Source of the DNA: Allodiplogaster sudhausi
Lineage: Eukaryota > Nematoda > Chromadorea > Rhabditida > Diplogasteridae
DNA: 64,000 bases
Direction of reading: 5' to 3'
Assembly: GCA_945643635.1 (NCBI GenBank)
Contig: CALZFC010000018.1
Coordinates: 2,961,001 to 3,025,000, forward strand
The translations under genes and the position numbers were made by a program. The notes beneath the pieces are model-generated. The model saw only the letters and a program-made list of their open reading frames with translations. It searched no databases and had not been told where the DNA came from. The first letter of the stretch is position 1, and the number at the start of each line of letters is the position of its first letter. Positions 52,518 to 63,939 of the stretch are shown here, one piece after another.

Positions 52518-53420
52518 TTATCCAGCGGCCAGTTCGCTCGACTCGAGATGGTGGAACGAGCCGATGAGCGTGGTGAGGAGGCCGCTGTACTTCTCGCCCC
52601 GCACTCCCTCCGCTTTCTCGCACATCTCCACCGTCGTCAGCAGATCGGCAGGATTATCCCTTCAAAGGGAATTAAACTATAAATTTCATTTATTAATTTG
52701 CTTGTGGCTAGATGAAACGAAGAAGAGAGTAATATTCACATGGAAGAAGAACAAAAAAATCGAGTCCTTCAATTGTCTAATATTCCCTATACCTTACTCA
52801 ATTCAATTTGTAGCTACATATATTACTTTCACATAATATTGCTGCACTCTTGCTGATTACGGTATGATTAATATTCGAGTACTGACACAGCGGCAGCGAG
52901 GTGCGGCGAGACAGCCACGGTCCGAATGTTGGGGAAGAGTTCGCCAAGGATCACCCACGTCTTCGGCTCTATGACGCAGCCTTTCAGCGAAAGCGAGGTG
53001 ACCGACTCGAAAGGCACCTTAACGAATTGCTTCATCAACCTAGTTTAAATGAGTAAAAAGAAATAATAAATGAAAACGTTATATTATATCTTTATAGACA
53101 TTTCGTGTAATCACTGAAATACGAAACATATTAAAAAAATCTAATTTGCTTTTCACAGAACATATAACATTTAGCAACTTTTTTGCTTATCTCAATTTTT
53201 TTTTAATTACTCGTTTGAAAAAATGAGAGGAAAAAATTATTGACCTCGAAGATCTTCTGGAGTTGTGCTGCTCCAAAGGTGTCGATGTCGCCGAAGTCAA
53301 TCTTGCGAATTCTTTACCGGATTCACGTGCCGTTGCAACCTAGATCAGGCAGCTTCCACGCCCCACAGTGTGTGGACTGAGTTCGGGACACCGGGAATCA
53401 GCTTGCGAAGCTGATCGAGA
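52518..53420 (-). CDS. Possible LRR/F-box-like protein, 3' part
   Basis: Two phase-matched 3' exons: 52887-53039 (LMKQFVKVPFESVTSLSLKG, CVIEPKTWVILGELFPNIRT) and 52518-52659 (DNPADLLTTVEMCEKAEGVR ... SSELAAG, TAA). The pattern SVTSLSLKGC followed by ELFPNIRTVAVS resembles leucine-rich strands in nematode F-box proteins. Upstream coding-like blocks at 53245-53320 (IRKIDFGDIDTFGAAQLQKI) and 53345-53455 (FRTISVLSLDQLRKLIPGV) extend the same style, but frames and splice sites there do not join cleanly. The 5' end is unknown. The last acceptor is AAG. Confidence 0.45.
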
Positions 53421-53581
53421 GACAGCACGGAAATCGTGCGAAACCGATGAATGACAGGCTGTAAGCATTTCGAAAATAAATATATGTTTCGAATAAATTT
53501 TTTTTTACAAAAAATAAATTGCTACAGTACCGCCCAACATTTTATATTTACTATATTCTCTGGCAGTGTGAATCGTTTTCT

Positions 53582-53584
<3 letters not shown>

Positions 53585-53632
<48 letters not shown>

Positions 53633-53635
53633 ATA
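53585..53635. repeat. (TA)n microsatellite
   Basis: About 40 bp of TA followed by degenerate ATGTATATACAT sequence. Confidence 0.9.
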
Positions 53636-53850
53636 CATATGCATATAAATATGCCTATTACCTATATAAAAAAAATATGCAAACACAAGAGCACCAAGGT
53701 TTTATTGAAAAATTCTTGCGAAATCAGGCGGTTAGGATTGCGATTCAAAGAGAAAAAACGATTAAATCACGATTCGATAACCCCGTAGGCAGCACGGCAC
53801 GAGAGACGGAGAGAATCGAGATCGTCAAGGGTAAGGAGCGGAAATCGTGT

Positions 53851-53891
53851 GTTCTCTGCCAAGTCACTTATGAAGTGACTTGGCAGAGAAC
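53851..53891. repeat. Perfect 19-bp palindrome
   Basis: Arms 53851-53869 (GTTCTCTGCCAAGTCACTT) and 53873-53891 are perfect inverted copies around a 3-nt loop (ATG). Confidence 0.9.
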
Positions 53892-54252
53892 GTCCAACGG
53901 AAGAAGACCATCTGAGTTGGATGCACGAGTCGGGGACGCGGCGGCCAGCGAGGGCGAGTCTAAGTGAACATTGTAAGTGTGTAGTCACGGGCGCCAAAAA
54001 CAATAAAAAGCACCTAACCAAACAAAGCGTTGCATTCTGATCAAGATGCAGATGATTTCAAAGTACAAAAGGTAACATAATGCCCCGAAGAAAGAGCACC
54101 GATGAAAGAGCCCCTCAATATCTGGGTATACCCCTGAGATATCCGCGGGCTAACCGGAAGAAGGTTCCTGGGCCAAGAGTACGCCTGCAGAAGTTATGCA
54201 TCATTAAAAGGGGGCTCTAACAATAAGACAAGTCATCGCCCTCTCAGTCTTC

Positions 54253-54254
54253 CT

Positions 54255-54292
<38 letters not shown>

Positions 54293-54330
54293 GTTCTCTC
54301 TCTCTCTCTTACATTCTCTCACCGCCTCTC
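54253..54330. repeat. (CT)n tract
   Basis: CT run just 3' of the helical-protein gene. The rest of 53892-54391 shows nothing recognisable. Confidence 0.85.
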
Positions 54331-54391
54331 TTTTCGCTTCAATCGCCCTCTTTCTGTTGTCTGCTTCTCTAGCTATGGACAAAGAGGAGCA

Positions 54392-57300
54392 CTAACCATT
54401 GTTAAGCGGCAATTCGATTCTTCCTTGCCGCTCGCCCTCCTTCAGAAGCAGCACGAAGAACCTTTCGGGGTCCAGAGGGTCTCGGCAGCCAATTCGAACG
54501 GAAGCCGCGACGCGGAGCACCTCCGTCAGACAGTTGTGCTCAAGGAAACGAGATTAACGAGGCTATTTGGATATGGCTCATTTGCCCCTCGTTTTACACG
54601 ACATGTATTTATGTGCCTTTTCTCTCTGTATGGTCATCGTCTTCTTGATCGGCATCAGAAGTGAGAGAGGAGATGGTCACTGACGTCAGAGAAGGCGACG
54701 AAAGAGGCGGGGGACACGAGGCGTTCGAGGAGGAACTTGCAGTCACGGATGAGAAAGTCGCAGAGAAACCCGAGAAACCCGTTGCAGAATTCCATGCCAT
54801 CGCACTGAACATTCATTTTTTTCTCAATTTAAATTTTTACCTTAACTAAATTGACTACGATAAATTAGGACTATGGTAGTACATATACGGAAGTGCAGCG
54901 GATAGGAGCACACACACCTCCTTCACTCCATGCTTGATAATCTCGACGATGCCGTTAACGAACGTCAAGAAGAGGTCTCTGTTCCATTGATAGCAGCAGA
55001 CGCTCGAGAGACATCGCACGATTAACCTACGTGAACAGAGCAATTTAGGTCTCAAAGTAGTGAGCAATTGCACGTTGAACTGTTTATTTTGTGTTTTTCA
55101 AAGGGTGCTTCTCTCATGCTTTGGTGCCATAATTAACACTTATTACTTAAAAAATGGCCAGAGCATTTCTAAGCCGTATAAGAAGTGAACGCACCCAGCA
55201 ATGCAAGAAGTCTTGCATAAGAGAGACTCGGAGAGGAAGAGCGTGATCTTCTCGTCAGAGAGGAGCGCGGCCAGGAGATGCTGGGCGAAGAGAGCTTCGT
55301 TGTCATCAGGCTGGAAGTAGCAGCTCTCTTTTGGCTCTGCTGAGAGAAAAGTAACCTCATAGCCGGTGAGGAAAGATGAGGTGTAGTTAATGAGAGACGT
55401 CAGGGTAAGAAGATGCTTCTCGTGTGGCGACGATGAATCGATGCAGCGGTAGACTCCAGTGAGAACGGCGGTGGTGACCTGTTCAAGGTTTTGTTTAGTT
55501 CAATTTTAATGATTACATTCAGGGTCATAATTACACATTTATTTAAATAATCTTACTATTTTTAAACTAGTTTATATGTGCAACGCCAACCTTCTCGTAG
55601 TCAACGTCCTGCGAGTTGAAGCTGAACTGAGCGCAGAGCAGTTGGAGAGCCGCCTTGGCGTCCTTCTCCAAACAATATGGCAGTGTGTCCAACTGCTCGA
55701 AGCGGTGGATGGTCGCGTCGTTGAGCCGAGGCAACACTTCCTCCTACTCGGCCATTGGTCTTTCTTGCTAGCTTCATGCTATAATCTCCCCAGTCCCGCC
55801 ACTCTCCCCATACAGCGAGCGCGATGGCTCCTTCCCAGGCGGCCCTAGGGACCTGTTTCAACCCCCTCTCCGGCCTCCGCTTCACCCGAGCGGAGGACTG
55901 CGGTGGTAACTGCATCCCTCCCTTATACTTTCCCTTTCCCCTATTTCGCTTTTAGGATTTACCTTTATATTCGACCTTAATTTAAATGCCATTTTGTCGC
56001 TACCTCCTTTAAATATGTAGAAAGGCAATTGAGCAGTAAAAGAATGCGCGCCAAGCATATTTAACCTTGACGAATATGGAAATTTGAGCGTCCCTCACGG
56101 CGAGGCTCACGATAAAATCAGAACAGCGGATGAGCATAGAAGTGCAAAAGTGTTCGACATCGCAGCAGTGACAACGGAACTGAATGACTTCGATGTACCG
56201 TGTCAAATAGATTACGTTAGTAGTGAAGCGACCCAAGGTGTGAGTTATAGGCCTATCAATTTCACTGGAGATTCACTGGTATACGGTAGAAATGTGAGGA
56301 TCTATGATTGGAGTGGGCGGTGCAACGTAGGCACTAGGAGAAGTTTACGTTGCGCTTTTGCCAATGGAGGCGGCCCTGCATGAGTCGCTTGCTCACGGCG
56401 TCGACGAGAAGGTGCGGGAATCCATCCTCGAGCATGAACTTAGGAAAGTTTCGCAGGAGCATCAGAAGACCGGCAATCATCGAGCTGCAATACAACGTTG
56501 TCTTCTTCCTTTTCATCCATTCCAGTCACACTCATGCTCTCCCTTATAACCTCTATGGATCTCAATGAGACGAGCGCAAAGAGTAAAAGGGAAGAAGCGA
56601 AATAATATTTCAAAACAAAAAAACCCGGCAATACAATCGCTCCTGTTTTGGATTGCATTCACGAAGAAGATCAGGGCCTTTTGGTCAGAGAGCATCGATT
56701 TAGCGAAAGAGACCGCGAAATCATTCTAAAAATCGATCTAGCGAAAGAGGCCGCGAAATCATTCTAAAAGAAGCGAGAGAACGAGAGAGAGTGAGACAGA
56801 GATAGAAAGAGAGATAGAGGGAGACAGAGAGATAGAGAGATAGAGAGAGATAGAGAGAAAGGAAAAGATATAGAGAAATAGAGAGGGAGAGAGATAGAGA
56901 CAGTGATAGGGATTGAGATTGAGTTGAGATAGAGAGGTAGATCGAGAGAATAGATCTACAATCCATGAACGAACCCTCATTTCGACAAGTAGGATGAATT
57001 CTTCCATGACCATGACGCTCTCGAAAGAGACCTCAGCGAAGACGGCCCGACTTGCCAGCCACAGCTCTTGTGCCAACTGGAAGAGAGGAATGACAAGAGG
57101 CTTTGAATGGAATGCTATATGTTTTGGCCTTGTAATGCACAACAAGAAGTCCACATGAATTTCTAGCTTCCCGTTTCATTCACAACCTTTGCCTGTTCGT
57201 GGCATCCGACGACGTGAAGATGATGATATTTGAGAAGCTGAAGTGACGCGGCCAGCTCTTTTCTTTCCTCGAAGGGCGATTCTGTCAAGTGCGAGAGCAG

Positions 57301-58449
57301 AGAGGAGCAGAAGGAGCCGAGAATCTGGTCCTGAAAAGAAGAGGATGTTTAAACATCTGTACATATATCTTTCTTTTTTTCCATTTAATGGAGATAATTA
57401 TCTTTGTATATATTTTTTATTCATTTAATGTACATATATGTTTAATCGTTGTTCACTCCGTCTCTCCCCCCGGCGTTCTTCCTTTCTTCATCTCTTGTTT
57501 TCCCTCCCCGAACCCCCTCCCGGAAAAATCTTTCCAGCTGCTCTGACATTGACTGCCAAATATTCGCCCTGAAAGGCGATCGCGCGGCAAAGTCGGTCCA
57601 TGAGTTTGTAGTTGTCATCGGCGTCGGCAGCCTTGAAGAGGCGCGCGAGAGGCGGCCAAAAATTGTGCTGAAATGGCGCCGTCTTAAATCCAGAAATTTG
57701 TTAATTTTTGAATCTATTTATTTCTTGTGTTATTATTACTATCTTTAAAACAATTTTATTAATCTTGTTTATTTTCACTCACATCAATTCTCTGACTGAA
57801 AATTTTCTTTGCATAATTACATAATGATGTTGCACTGCATTAATCTCTAGCGACTGAACTGATTTGGATATTAGAATTTGGCATTGAGTTTTTCCAGCAG
57901 TCGAAACGGGGAAAGTGGAGTCATAAGATTCTGCTGCCGAATAAAAGAGCGGAGGCCGCACCAGTATGCGCTGGTCGAAGTGGTCGAAGTGGTCCGGGAG
58001 AGAGTGTCCGACGACTTGGCGACTGAAAAACTCGAGGGCCGTCTGCTCTTCGGCCGGGCTGTTGAGCGCCCTGAAAATTGCAAAGAATTAGAAAATTTAA
58101 AATTTAGTTGTTTAAAAAGTTTTTTTTAGTCTTTTTAAACGAGTGATTCGTTATCAGCGAACCTGATTGGAGAAAGCGGATGGTATGACAAGTTCTGGAC
58201 AACCTCGAAGAAAAATCTGAACAAAAAAAGTTATTTTTAATAATTCCAATCATTGTTTCGTCTAAAACGTTTAACCCTCAATAACAATTTAGATTAAATG
58301 AGGTAATTAAAATAAATGCTCTTGAATTCAGGCAATATTATATGCCTATCTCCAGTGTTTATAGGGAACGGGAATATGTAGAGACGTCGACAGAACCTTT
58401 GATTTTCATCAGAGACGGCGGAGTCAACCGCCTTCGGAGTCGGTAGCAT
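54392..58449 (-). CDS. Multi-exon helical protein, possibly karyopherin-like
   Basis: Exons (5' to 3'): 58397-58449 (MLPTPKAVDSAVSDENQ), 58163-58216 (FFFEVVQNLSYHPLSPI), 57962-58070, 57548-57667, 57187-57330, 56975-57076, about 56640-56730, about 56360-56475, 55591-55743, 55195-55478, 54918-55026, 54685-54804, 54392-54538 (TAG). Phases agree at nearly every junction; only the joins around 56.4-56.7 kb are unresolved. The product is over 450 residues and almost wholly helical, with repeated amphipathic helices such as NYKLMDRLCRAIAFQGEYLA, SMIAGLLMLLRNFPKFMLED and FCNGFLGFLCDFLIRDCKFL. This fits a HEAT/ARM-type solenoid, and the N-terminal layout is loosely like importin-beta or exportin proteins. 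I cannot assign the family. The last acceptor is GAG. Confidence 0.5.
56694..56769. repeat. 38-bp tandem duplication
   Basis: Two head-to-tail copies of a 38-bp unit (ATCGATTTAGCGAAAGAG... and ATCGATCTAGCGAAAGAG...). The duplication spans the acceptor and first codons of a helical-gene exon, so it creates two competing 3' splice sites. Confidence 0.8.
56770..56950. repeat. GA tract in intron
   Basis: Purine-rich GA/GATA run in an intron of the helical-protein gene. Confidence 0.8.
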
Positions 58450-58750
58450 GGTGAAATGGCTAGGAATTCCCCGGGAATTCTTTATTTCATGAGGAATGCA
58501 CTTAAGTTCTCAGCACTTTTGCAAGTGCGCTTTAGTAGTGCTTGAGAACTTCAGAGAAAGGAACTAGAAAAAAATGATCTCATCTTATTTTCACGGATTC
58601 TTTTTCTCCATTTCTTGCATAGGTGTTAATGCGATCAGCAGATTATTTAAATTTCGGCCGGGGAAATTGGTTCAGTTTCCTAGTTCTACTTATTACTCAT
58701 CCCCTGGGTACCGTAACGTTTCGCGCTGTAGTTCCTAAGTTGTGTTATAT

Positions 58751-59258
58751 TGTTCATTCTAGAACGAATGAATGACGTATGACATAGCGAATAACCTAGT
58801 TCTATTGTTGTTATCGTAGTTTCCCGCCTTAGTTTTAAACGACCAAGACATGTTTTGACATGTCATTAGCACTTCCCCTCTCTCTAACCCTTTCGCACCT
58901 CGAGTCAGTGTTGGTCAGTGCACCCGCCGGGGTGCGGCGGGGGGAGAGACGACTGCCTTCGGGCAGTCGGAGCGTGGCTTCTGCTCCGACTCCGTCTCTC
59001 CCGCCCCTCTTCTTTCTCTACAACGCCGAGTCACCAACCCTCAGCCCCTTCTGGTTATGGTTCTGGTTTATTGGAGTCTTTATAGAATTGATGTTCCTTT
59101 AGAAGTTGTCAGCTTAATAAACTTGTCATATTACGAGTTGTGTCCTGGCAAGGTTTATTAAGGCAAGAAAGTCAACGTCGAAGGGAAGTTAGAGGCAGGG
59201 CTTAGAAGGATAGTAGGCCCAGAGGGGTATTTTCCTCCCTGTCCTCCCTTCGCGTACA
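58751..59258 (+). repeat. 5' LTR of element 2
   Basis: 508-bp LTR. It contains CT-rich sequence, a short palindromic ACTGCC-TTCGGGCAGT hairpin near 58951 and an AATAAA near its 3' part. An 80-codon frame (58860-59102) is conserved in the other LTR. Confidence 0.88.
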
Positions 59259-59278
59259 TGGTGCGTCGGATGCACTCG
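59259..59278 (+). other. Primer-binding site of element 2
   Basis: TGGTGCGTCGGATGCACTCG immediately after the 5' LTR; TGG pairs with the tRNA CCA end. Confidence 0.7.
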
Positions 59279-59332
59279 TTCCTTGGCTGCGGACTGGCAG
59301 GCGAGCGCAGCCCACTGATGAAAGACGACTAC

Positions 59333-59496
59333 CGGCGGCGAGAAGGGCCGCGACGGAAACCGGCGGCGAGAGAGGCCGCGACGGAAACCGGCGGCGAGAG
59401 AGGCCGCGACGGAAACCGGCGGCGAGAGAGGCCGCGACGGAAACTGGCGGCGAGAGAGGCCGCGACGGAAACCGGCGGCGAGAGAGGCCGCGACGG
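59333..59496 (+). repeat. 28-bp tandem repeat in element 2
   Basis: About six copies of a GC-rich 28-bp unit (core GGCGGCGAGAGAGGCCGCGA) with one or two variant bases. Because 28 is not a multiple of three, it is read in all three frames, so the open frame over it is unlikely to encode a protein. Confidence 0.88.
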
Positions 59497-60547
59497 TCCC
59501 CTGCTCTCTGACCCGACGCGCCCCGGTGCCCACCCCTGCGGGGGTGCGGTCAAGGGGCGGGGTCATGGCAGAAGAGCCTGCGGGCTAGAATTTGTAAGAG
59601 GCAGGGGAGCCTTAAGGAGAGCAAGGCCCAGAGGGGCAGCCTTAGGGAGAGTAGGGCCCAGAGGGCAGCCTACGTCCCTGTCCTCTTGCCCTAGGCCGAC
59701 ACTCCGCGTCCGTCCGTGGCATAAGGGACGAGATGAGGAGTGTATGGAGGCGCGCCAAGAGGCAGGCCCCGCGGGGTGAGCGTAAATCCCGACAGGGTCG
59801 CTTTTTCCTGAACAACTGGCCCTCCATCGGAGGCAGGGGAGCCTTAAGGAGTGAAGCCCAGAGGGGCAGCCTTAGGGAGAGTAGGGCCCAGAGGGGTAAC
59901 TACGTCCCTGTCCTCCTTGCCTAGGCCCTCCAAGAGACACTCTACGTCCGTCCGTGGCATAAGGGACGAGATGAAGAGTGTCTGGAGGTGGCCGTCGACT
60001 CCCGCCCCGAGTACACTCTCCTCAACCGGCAGTGGCAGTGCCGAAGGGTGAGGAGTAGTGGGCGTGGAAGAGACGTGCCAAGGAGTAGATCCCTACTCAT
60101 GGAGAGTAAGGGATCGATTATGCGCCTTGGGCACGGGCGCAGGGTCACCGGGCCAAGCCCGGTGATGACGTCCACAAGGTGTGAAGCTGTTATTTAGGTA
60201 CTCCAGCGGTTCGGCTGGCGAGGACGGCAAGCATCTCGCGCTCGAGTCCGACCGCAAGCAAGAGCAACCGCCGCGGCAGCAACGACATACAAGGAGTCCA
60301 GTAAGCAAGCCTTTTCCCCCTTTCCCAATTTCTATAATTTAAGTTGTGTGTTTCTTTCCGTTTTTTGTCTTTATTGCTTCTTAAATTTCTCGGATTAATT
60401 GCCTACCCGCCACCTCTTGCCGGCTTTCTACCGTGCACCCTTAGGGTCAAGGCTATACCGAGTAGGCGCTCCGGCGCAGTTTTTTTCTTTAAGTTTCTTC
60501 CGTGGTTATTTTCGTCATTGTTCCCCCTTTTCTCTGGCCCTCGGCAG

Positions 60548-61055
60548 TGTTCATTCTAGAACGAATGAATGACGTATGACATAGCGAATAACCTAGTTCT
60601 ATTGTTGTTATCGTAGTTTCCCGCCTTAGTTTTAAACGACCAAGACATGTTTTGACATGTCATTAGCACTTCCCCTCTCTCTAACCCTTTCGCACCTCGA
60701 GTCAGTGTTGGTCAGTGCACCCGCCGGGGTGCGGCGGGGGGAGAGACGACTGCCTTCGGGCAGTCGGAGCGTGGCTTTTGCCACGACTCCGTCTCTCCCG
60801 CCCCTCTTCTTTCTCTACAACGCCGAGTCACCAACCCTCAGCCCCTTCTGGTTATGGTTCTGGTTTATTGGAGTCTTTATAGAATTGATGTTCCTTTAGA
60901 AGTTGTCAGCTTAATAAACTTGTCATATTACGAGTTGTGTCCTGGCAAGGTTTATTAAGGCAATAAAGTCAACGTCGAAGGGAAGTTAGAGGCAGGGCTT
61001 AGAAGGATAGTAGGCCCAGAGGGGTATTTTCCTCCCTGTCCTCCCTTCGCGTACA
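60548..61055 (+). repeat. 3' LTR of element 2
   Basis: 508-bp copy of the 5' LTR with a few substitutions (for example GCTTCTGCTCCGAC against GCTTTTGCCACGAC). Confidence 0.88.
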
Positions 61056-61243
61056 TATATACTGGACTGGGTCGGTTCGACCTCTGGGGCCGAGTTACAG
61101 ACCCCTTGTAAAGTCAAGTGTTTCGAATGACTCTTTTCTGGCGTGCTTATACAAGTATTACTAATTGTTATCCGTTGGATGCTTTCCGTGGACTGTCTTA
61201 CTGATTTGCGTTCTCGAAACAGTTCAAGCGGCAGAAGAACGTA

Positions 61244-61882
61244 CAGTACCGTCCAACATTGTTGGGTCCGAAATTAATCCGATTAATTAAATTAATTTAA
61301 ATAATTCAAACTGGAATTGCGAAGTGCTGAGGACATGCCATGCGATTTCCTCCGAGGGTTTTATGTCTTTTTTCGTTGCGCGTCACCCTGGAAAAACCGT
61401 TTTCCAAAATATGCCGTAATGACAAAGTTCTGTCAATTTGACAAAGCTACGCTGTTTAGCGGCATTTTTTGCTAGGTGTTTGGCTGAGAAACGAGCTGGC
61501 TGAATCCAGCAGCCAAACTACAAACAACAAATTAGAGTGAAATTTTCTAAACTCTTCTTATTTTGTTTGAGTTTCCTCCTTTGTTTTGCTTGAGTTTCTT
61601 ATCATATTTGGGTATAAATGATAAGAAAAATAGAAAATAAAATTTTCTGTTGCGAGCAAAAAATTGCTCTTTCAAAGCATCGAACCCCGGACCTTGGGAC
61701 TCCCAATCAAACGCTGTCGCAATACACCACACGTAGCTTGGGAACGAGGGAATATACCTTATCTATCCTGACCGGACCCGACCAAAAATCAACCAGAAAT
61801 GCAGTTATCGCCTAGAATGAAAAGAGATCGAAATAAGAGGGAGAGATAGAGGGGGAGAAGGAGAGAGATATAGTGAACGAGA

Positions 61883-61913
<31 letters not shown>

Positions 61914-62013
61914 TGAGAGAGAGAGAGAACGACAGAGAAAGCGAGGAGGGGATAGATTGAAAGGGTGAGAGAGATTAAGAGAGAGAGGAAGAGAGAGAGA
62001 GTATTTGTGAACG

Positions 62014-62044
<31 letters not shown>

Positions 62045-62717
62045 TAGAGAGAGAGAATGAGAGAGGCAGCGAAGAGAGAGAGGTCGATCGCAGAGATTAT
62101 CAACTCTTCGCAATAAAAATTGTTGCGGTCTACGCTTTACAAAAATTAACCAGACAAAAATCGTCATTCTTTGGTGAGGCTGCGGACAATGTGATAGGAA
62201 AGGTACGTTCCATCCTACTCGAGCTACGTGTGGTGTATTGCGACAACGTTTGATTATGAGTCCCAAGGTCCGGGGTTCGATGCTTTGAAAGAGCAATTTT
62301 TTTGCTCGCAACAAAAAATTTTATTTTCCATTTTTCTTATCATTTATACTCAAATATGATAAGAAACTCAAGCAAAACAAAGGAGGAAACTCAAACAAAA
62401 TAAGAAGTGCTTAGAAAATTTCACTCTAATTTGCTGTTTGTAGTTTGGCTGCTGGATTCAGCCAGCTCGTTTCTCAGCCAAACACCTAGCAAAAAATGCC
62501 GCTAAACAGCGTAGCTTTGTCAAATTAACAGAACTTTGTCATTACGGCATATTTTGGAAAACGATTTTTCTAGGGTGACGCGCAATGAAAAAAGACATAA
62601 AACCCTCGGAGGAAATCGCATGGCATGTCCTCAGCACTTCCCAATTCCAGTTTGAATTATTTAAATTAATTTAATTAATCGGATTAATTTCGGACCCAAC
62701 AATGTTGGACGGTACTG
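61244..62717. mobile_element. Long-TIR DNA element with tRNA-like module
   Basis: 1,474 bp with inverted arms of about 515 bp (61244-61760 and 62203-62717), ends CAGTACCGTCCAACATTGTTG, flanked by TA dinucleotides (61242-61243, 62718-62719). Centre is GA-rich low complexity with no transposase. Each arm contains a tRNA-like block (about 61677-61737 and 62223-62283) with a box-B-like GGGGTTCGATGC and an upstream TGGTGTATTGCG. TA flanks suggest Tc1/mariner-type mobilisation; the tRNA-like part suggests capture of a SINE or tRNA. Confidence 0.8.
62223..62283 (+). other. tRNA-like sequence inside transposon arm
   Basis: Reads GTGTGGTGTATTGCGACA, CGTTTGATTATGAGTCCC, then AAGGTCCGGGGTTCGATGC. The order of a D-arm-like, an anticodon-arm-like and a T-arm-like segment resembles a degenerate tRNA, but no clean acceptor stem is visible, so it is not called as a functional tRNA. 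An inverted copy lies at 61677-61737. Confidence 0.45.
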
Positions 62718-62944
62718 TATGTATGTTTTACCTATATCTCGAGTCTAGTCAAAGTGGTTGAACTGCGCAGCTCTTAGCGACTCGAGCCGTATCCCCTATC
62801 TCGTTTGCGCAACTGTAGTTTCATTTTCGAGCCTTACGAATACAACATCAACCGTGAACTGGACGAGAATGTATGTAAAAATGTGCGTGCAGATTCAAAA
62901 TTATTTAATTTCTTTATTGGCTTTGTAACATGCGACACAATCGG

Positions 62945-63435
62945 CTATGATCTCGTGTGAATCCTGTTTGCAGAGAAGGAGCTGAGCACCCGATGAAGAG
63001 CGAATTCGAGAGTAAAGAGGGCGACGGAGAGCAGCAGCAGCACTGCATACACTTCGAAGAGCACCCTGGTTATATTAATTATTACTTTTATTCCTGTTTC
63101 CGCTTGCAATTGTTTGTCCTGCTTGCTTAAGTTTTTTGAATTGCATCTTATTTGTTTATTTGCAAAAATACAGCACAAAACATAAGAAATGTTAGAAATG
63201 TTAACGAGATATTTTTTCAAACATGTAAATAAGTTAAATGAGACAAAGTGACCTAAAATGGTCGAGCTGAAGTGGCTTGAGCTGCGCCTCGGGAGTGGCG
63301 TGCGAGTAGACGGGATATGGCTGGAGGTAGCGGGCGCGCAGACGTACGAAGGCCGGGTACGCCTGGGCCACCGCGCGATTCACACGCTCTCGCAAGCCAT
63401 AGACATGTCTGGAGGGCAGAGAGAGAGAGAGAGAG

Positions 63436-63491
<56 letters not shown>

Positions 63492-63517
63492 TAAGAGAAT
63501 GAGAGATAAGAGAAGAT

Positions 63518-63564
<47 letters not shown>

Positions 63565-63939
63565 TTTGCATAATCAACAATAGCTGAAACCAACTTGGAC
63601 GTTGCAATAGATAGCATCTCTGGCGCTACAAGGAGATCTCTGACGAAGAGCATTGTTGGTTCTTTGTCGTAGACAACAACATCGTGACTGCGAATATAGA
63701 GAATGAGAGGAGGAGTGAGAGAACGAGAGAGCGCTTGAGATTGAGAGGGAGTGAAAGAGTGAGCGAGAGGGTGAGAGAGGGAATGTGAGTCTGAACACTT
63801 TTCATGTTCAGGGTTAATGAAAATAAAAAAAAGTAGAAAGTATTACAGTAGCATATCCATTTCGATAGATCCGAATCCAACAGTGCGCCGTTGGTAGAGT
63901 TGAGTCATGAAATCGGCCGAGTCAGCGATCACGTGGAAT
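62945..63939 (-). CDS. Ionotropic-receptor-like channel, C-terminal exons (partial)
   Basis: Four phase-matched exons: 63847-63939 (FHVIADSADFMTQLYQRR), 63595-63687 (HDVVVYDKEPTMLFVRDLLV), 63253-63408 (VYGLRERVNRAVAQAYPAFV) and 62945-63065 (VLFEVYAVLLLLSVALFTLE, ending RIHTRS, TAG). The gene continues past 64000. A ligand-core-like lobe (GLRERVNRAVAQAYP) followed by LQLDHFRVLFEVYAV and a final transmembrane helix is the usual ending of ionotropic glutamate receptor-like channels, where the last helix is the fourth membrane segment. The family call rests on this architecture and not on a diagnostic motif; the pore lies outside the window. Confidence 0.5.
63415..63570. repeat. (GA)n tract in intron
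   Basis: Purine run filling an intron of the receptor-like gene. More GA sequence lies at 63700-63780 in the next intron. Confidence 0.85.

Larger units (their letters stand above)
58751..61055 (+). mobile_element. Non-autonomous LTR retrotransposon 2
   Basis: Direct 508-bp LTRs at 58751-59258 and 60548-61055 begin TGTTCATTC and end CGCGTACA, a textbook TG...CA pair. A 5-bp duplication TATAT lies on both sides (58746-58750, 61056-61060). TGGTGCGTCGGATGCACTCG follows the 5' LTR directly as primer-binding site. The GC-rich 1.29-kb interior lacks gag/pol. Instead it has about six 28-bp tandem repeats (59333-59496) and a ~150-bp internal direct duplication (about 59595 and 59833). The LTRs differ at only a few positions, so the insertion is young. 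It is unrelated in sequence to the element at 9032 except for the first nine primer-site bases. Confidence 0.9.

Noticed and set aside
53523..53540. CAGTACCGCCCAACATT, similar to the terminus of the element at 61244
   Set aside because: Only one end with a mismatch and no second terminus nearby; recorded as a possible solo fragment but not called.
59333..59496. CRISPR-like array
   Set aside because: Contiguous tandem repeat without spacers, in a eukaryotic retroelement.
59258..59779. 173-codon frame starting at the primer-binding site of LTR element 2
   Set aside because: Its Arg/Glu/Gly repeats come from a 28-bp tandem unit that shifts frame each copy; no retroelement motif.
62223..62283. 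Functional tRNA gene
   Set aside because: T-arm-like motif is good but no acceptor stem or clean anticodon stem, and it lies inside a transposon arm.
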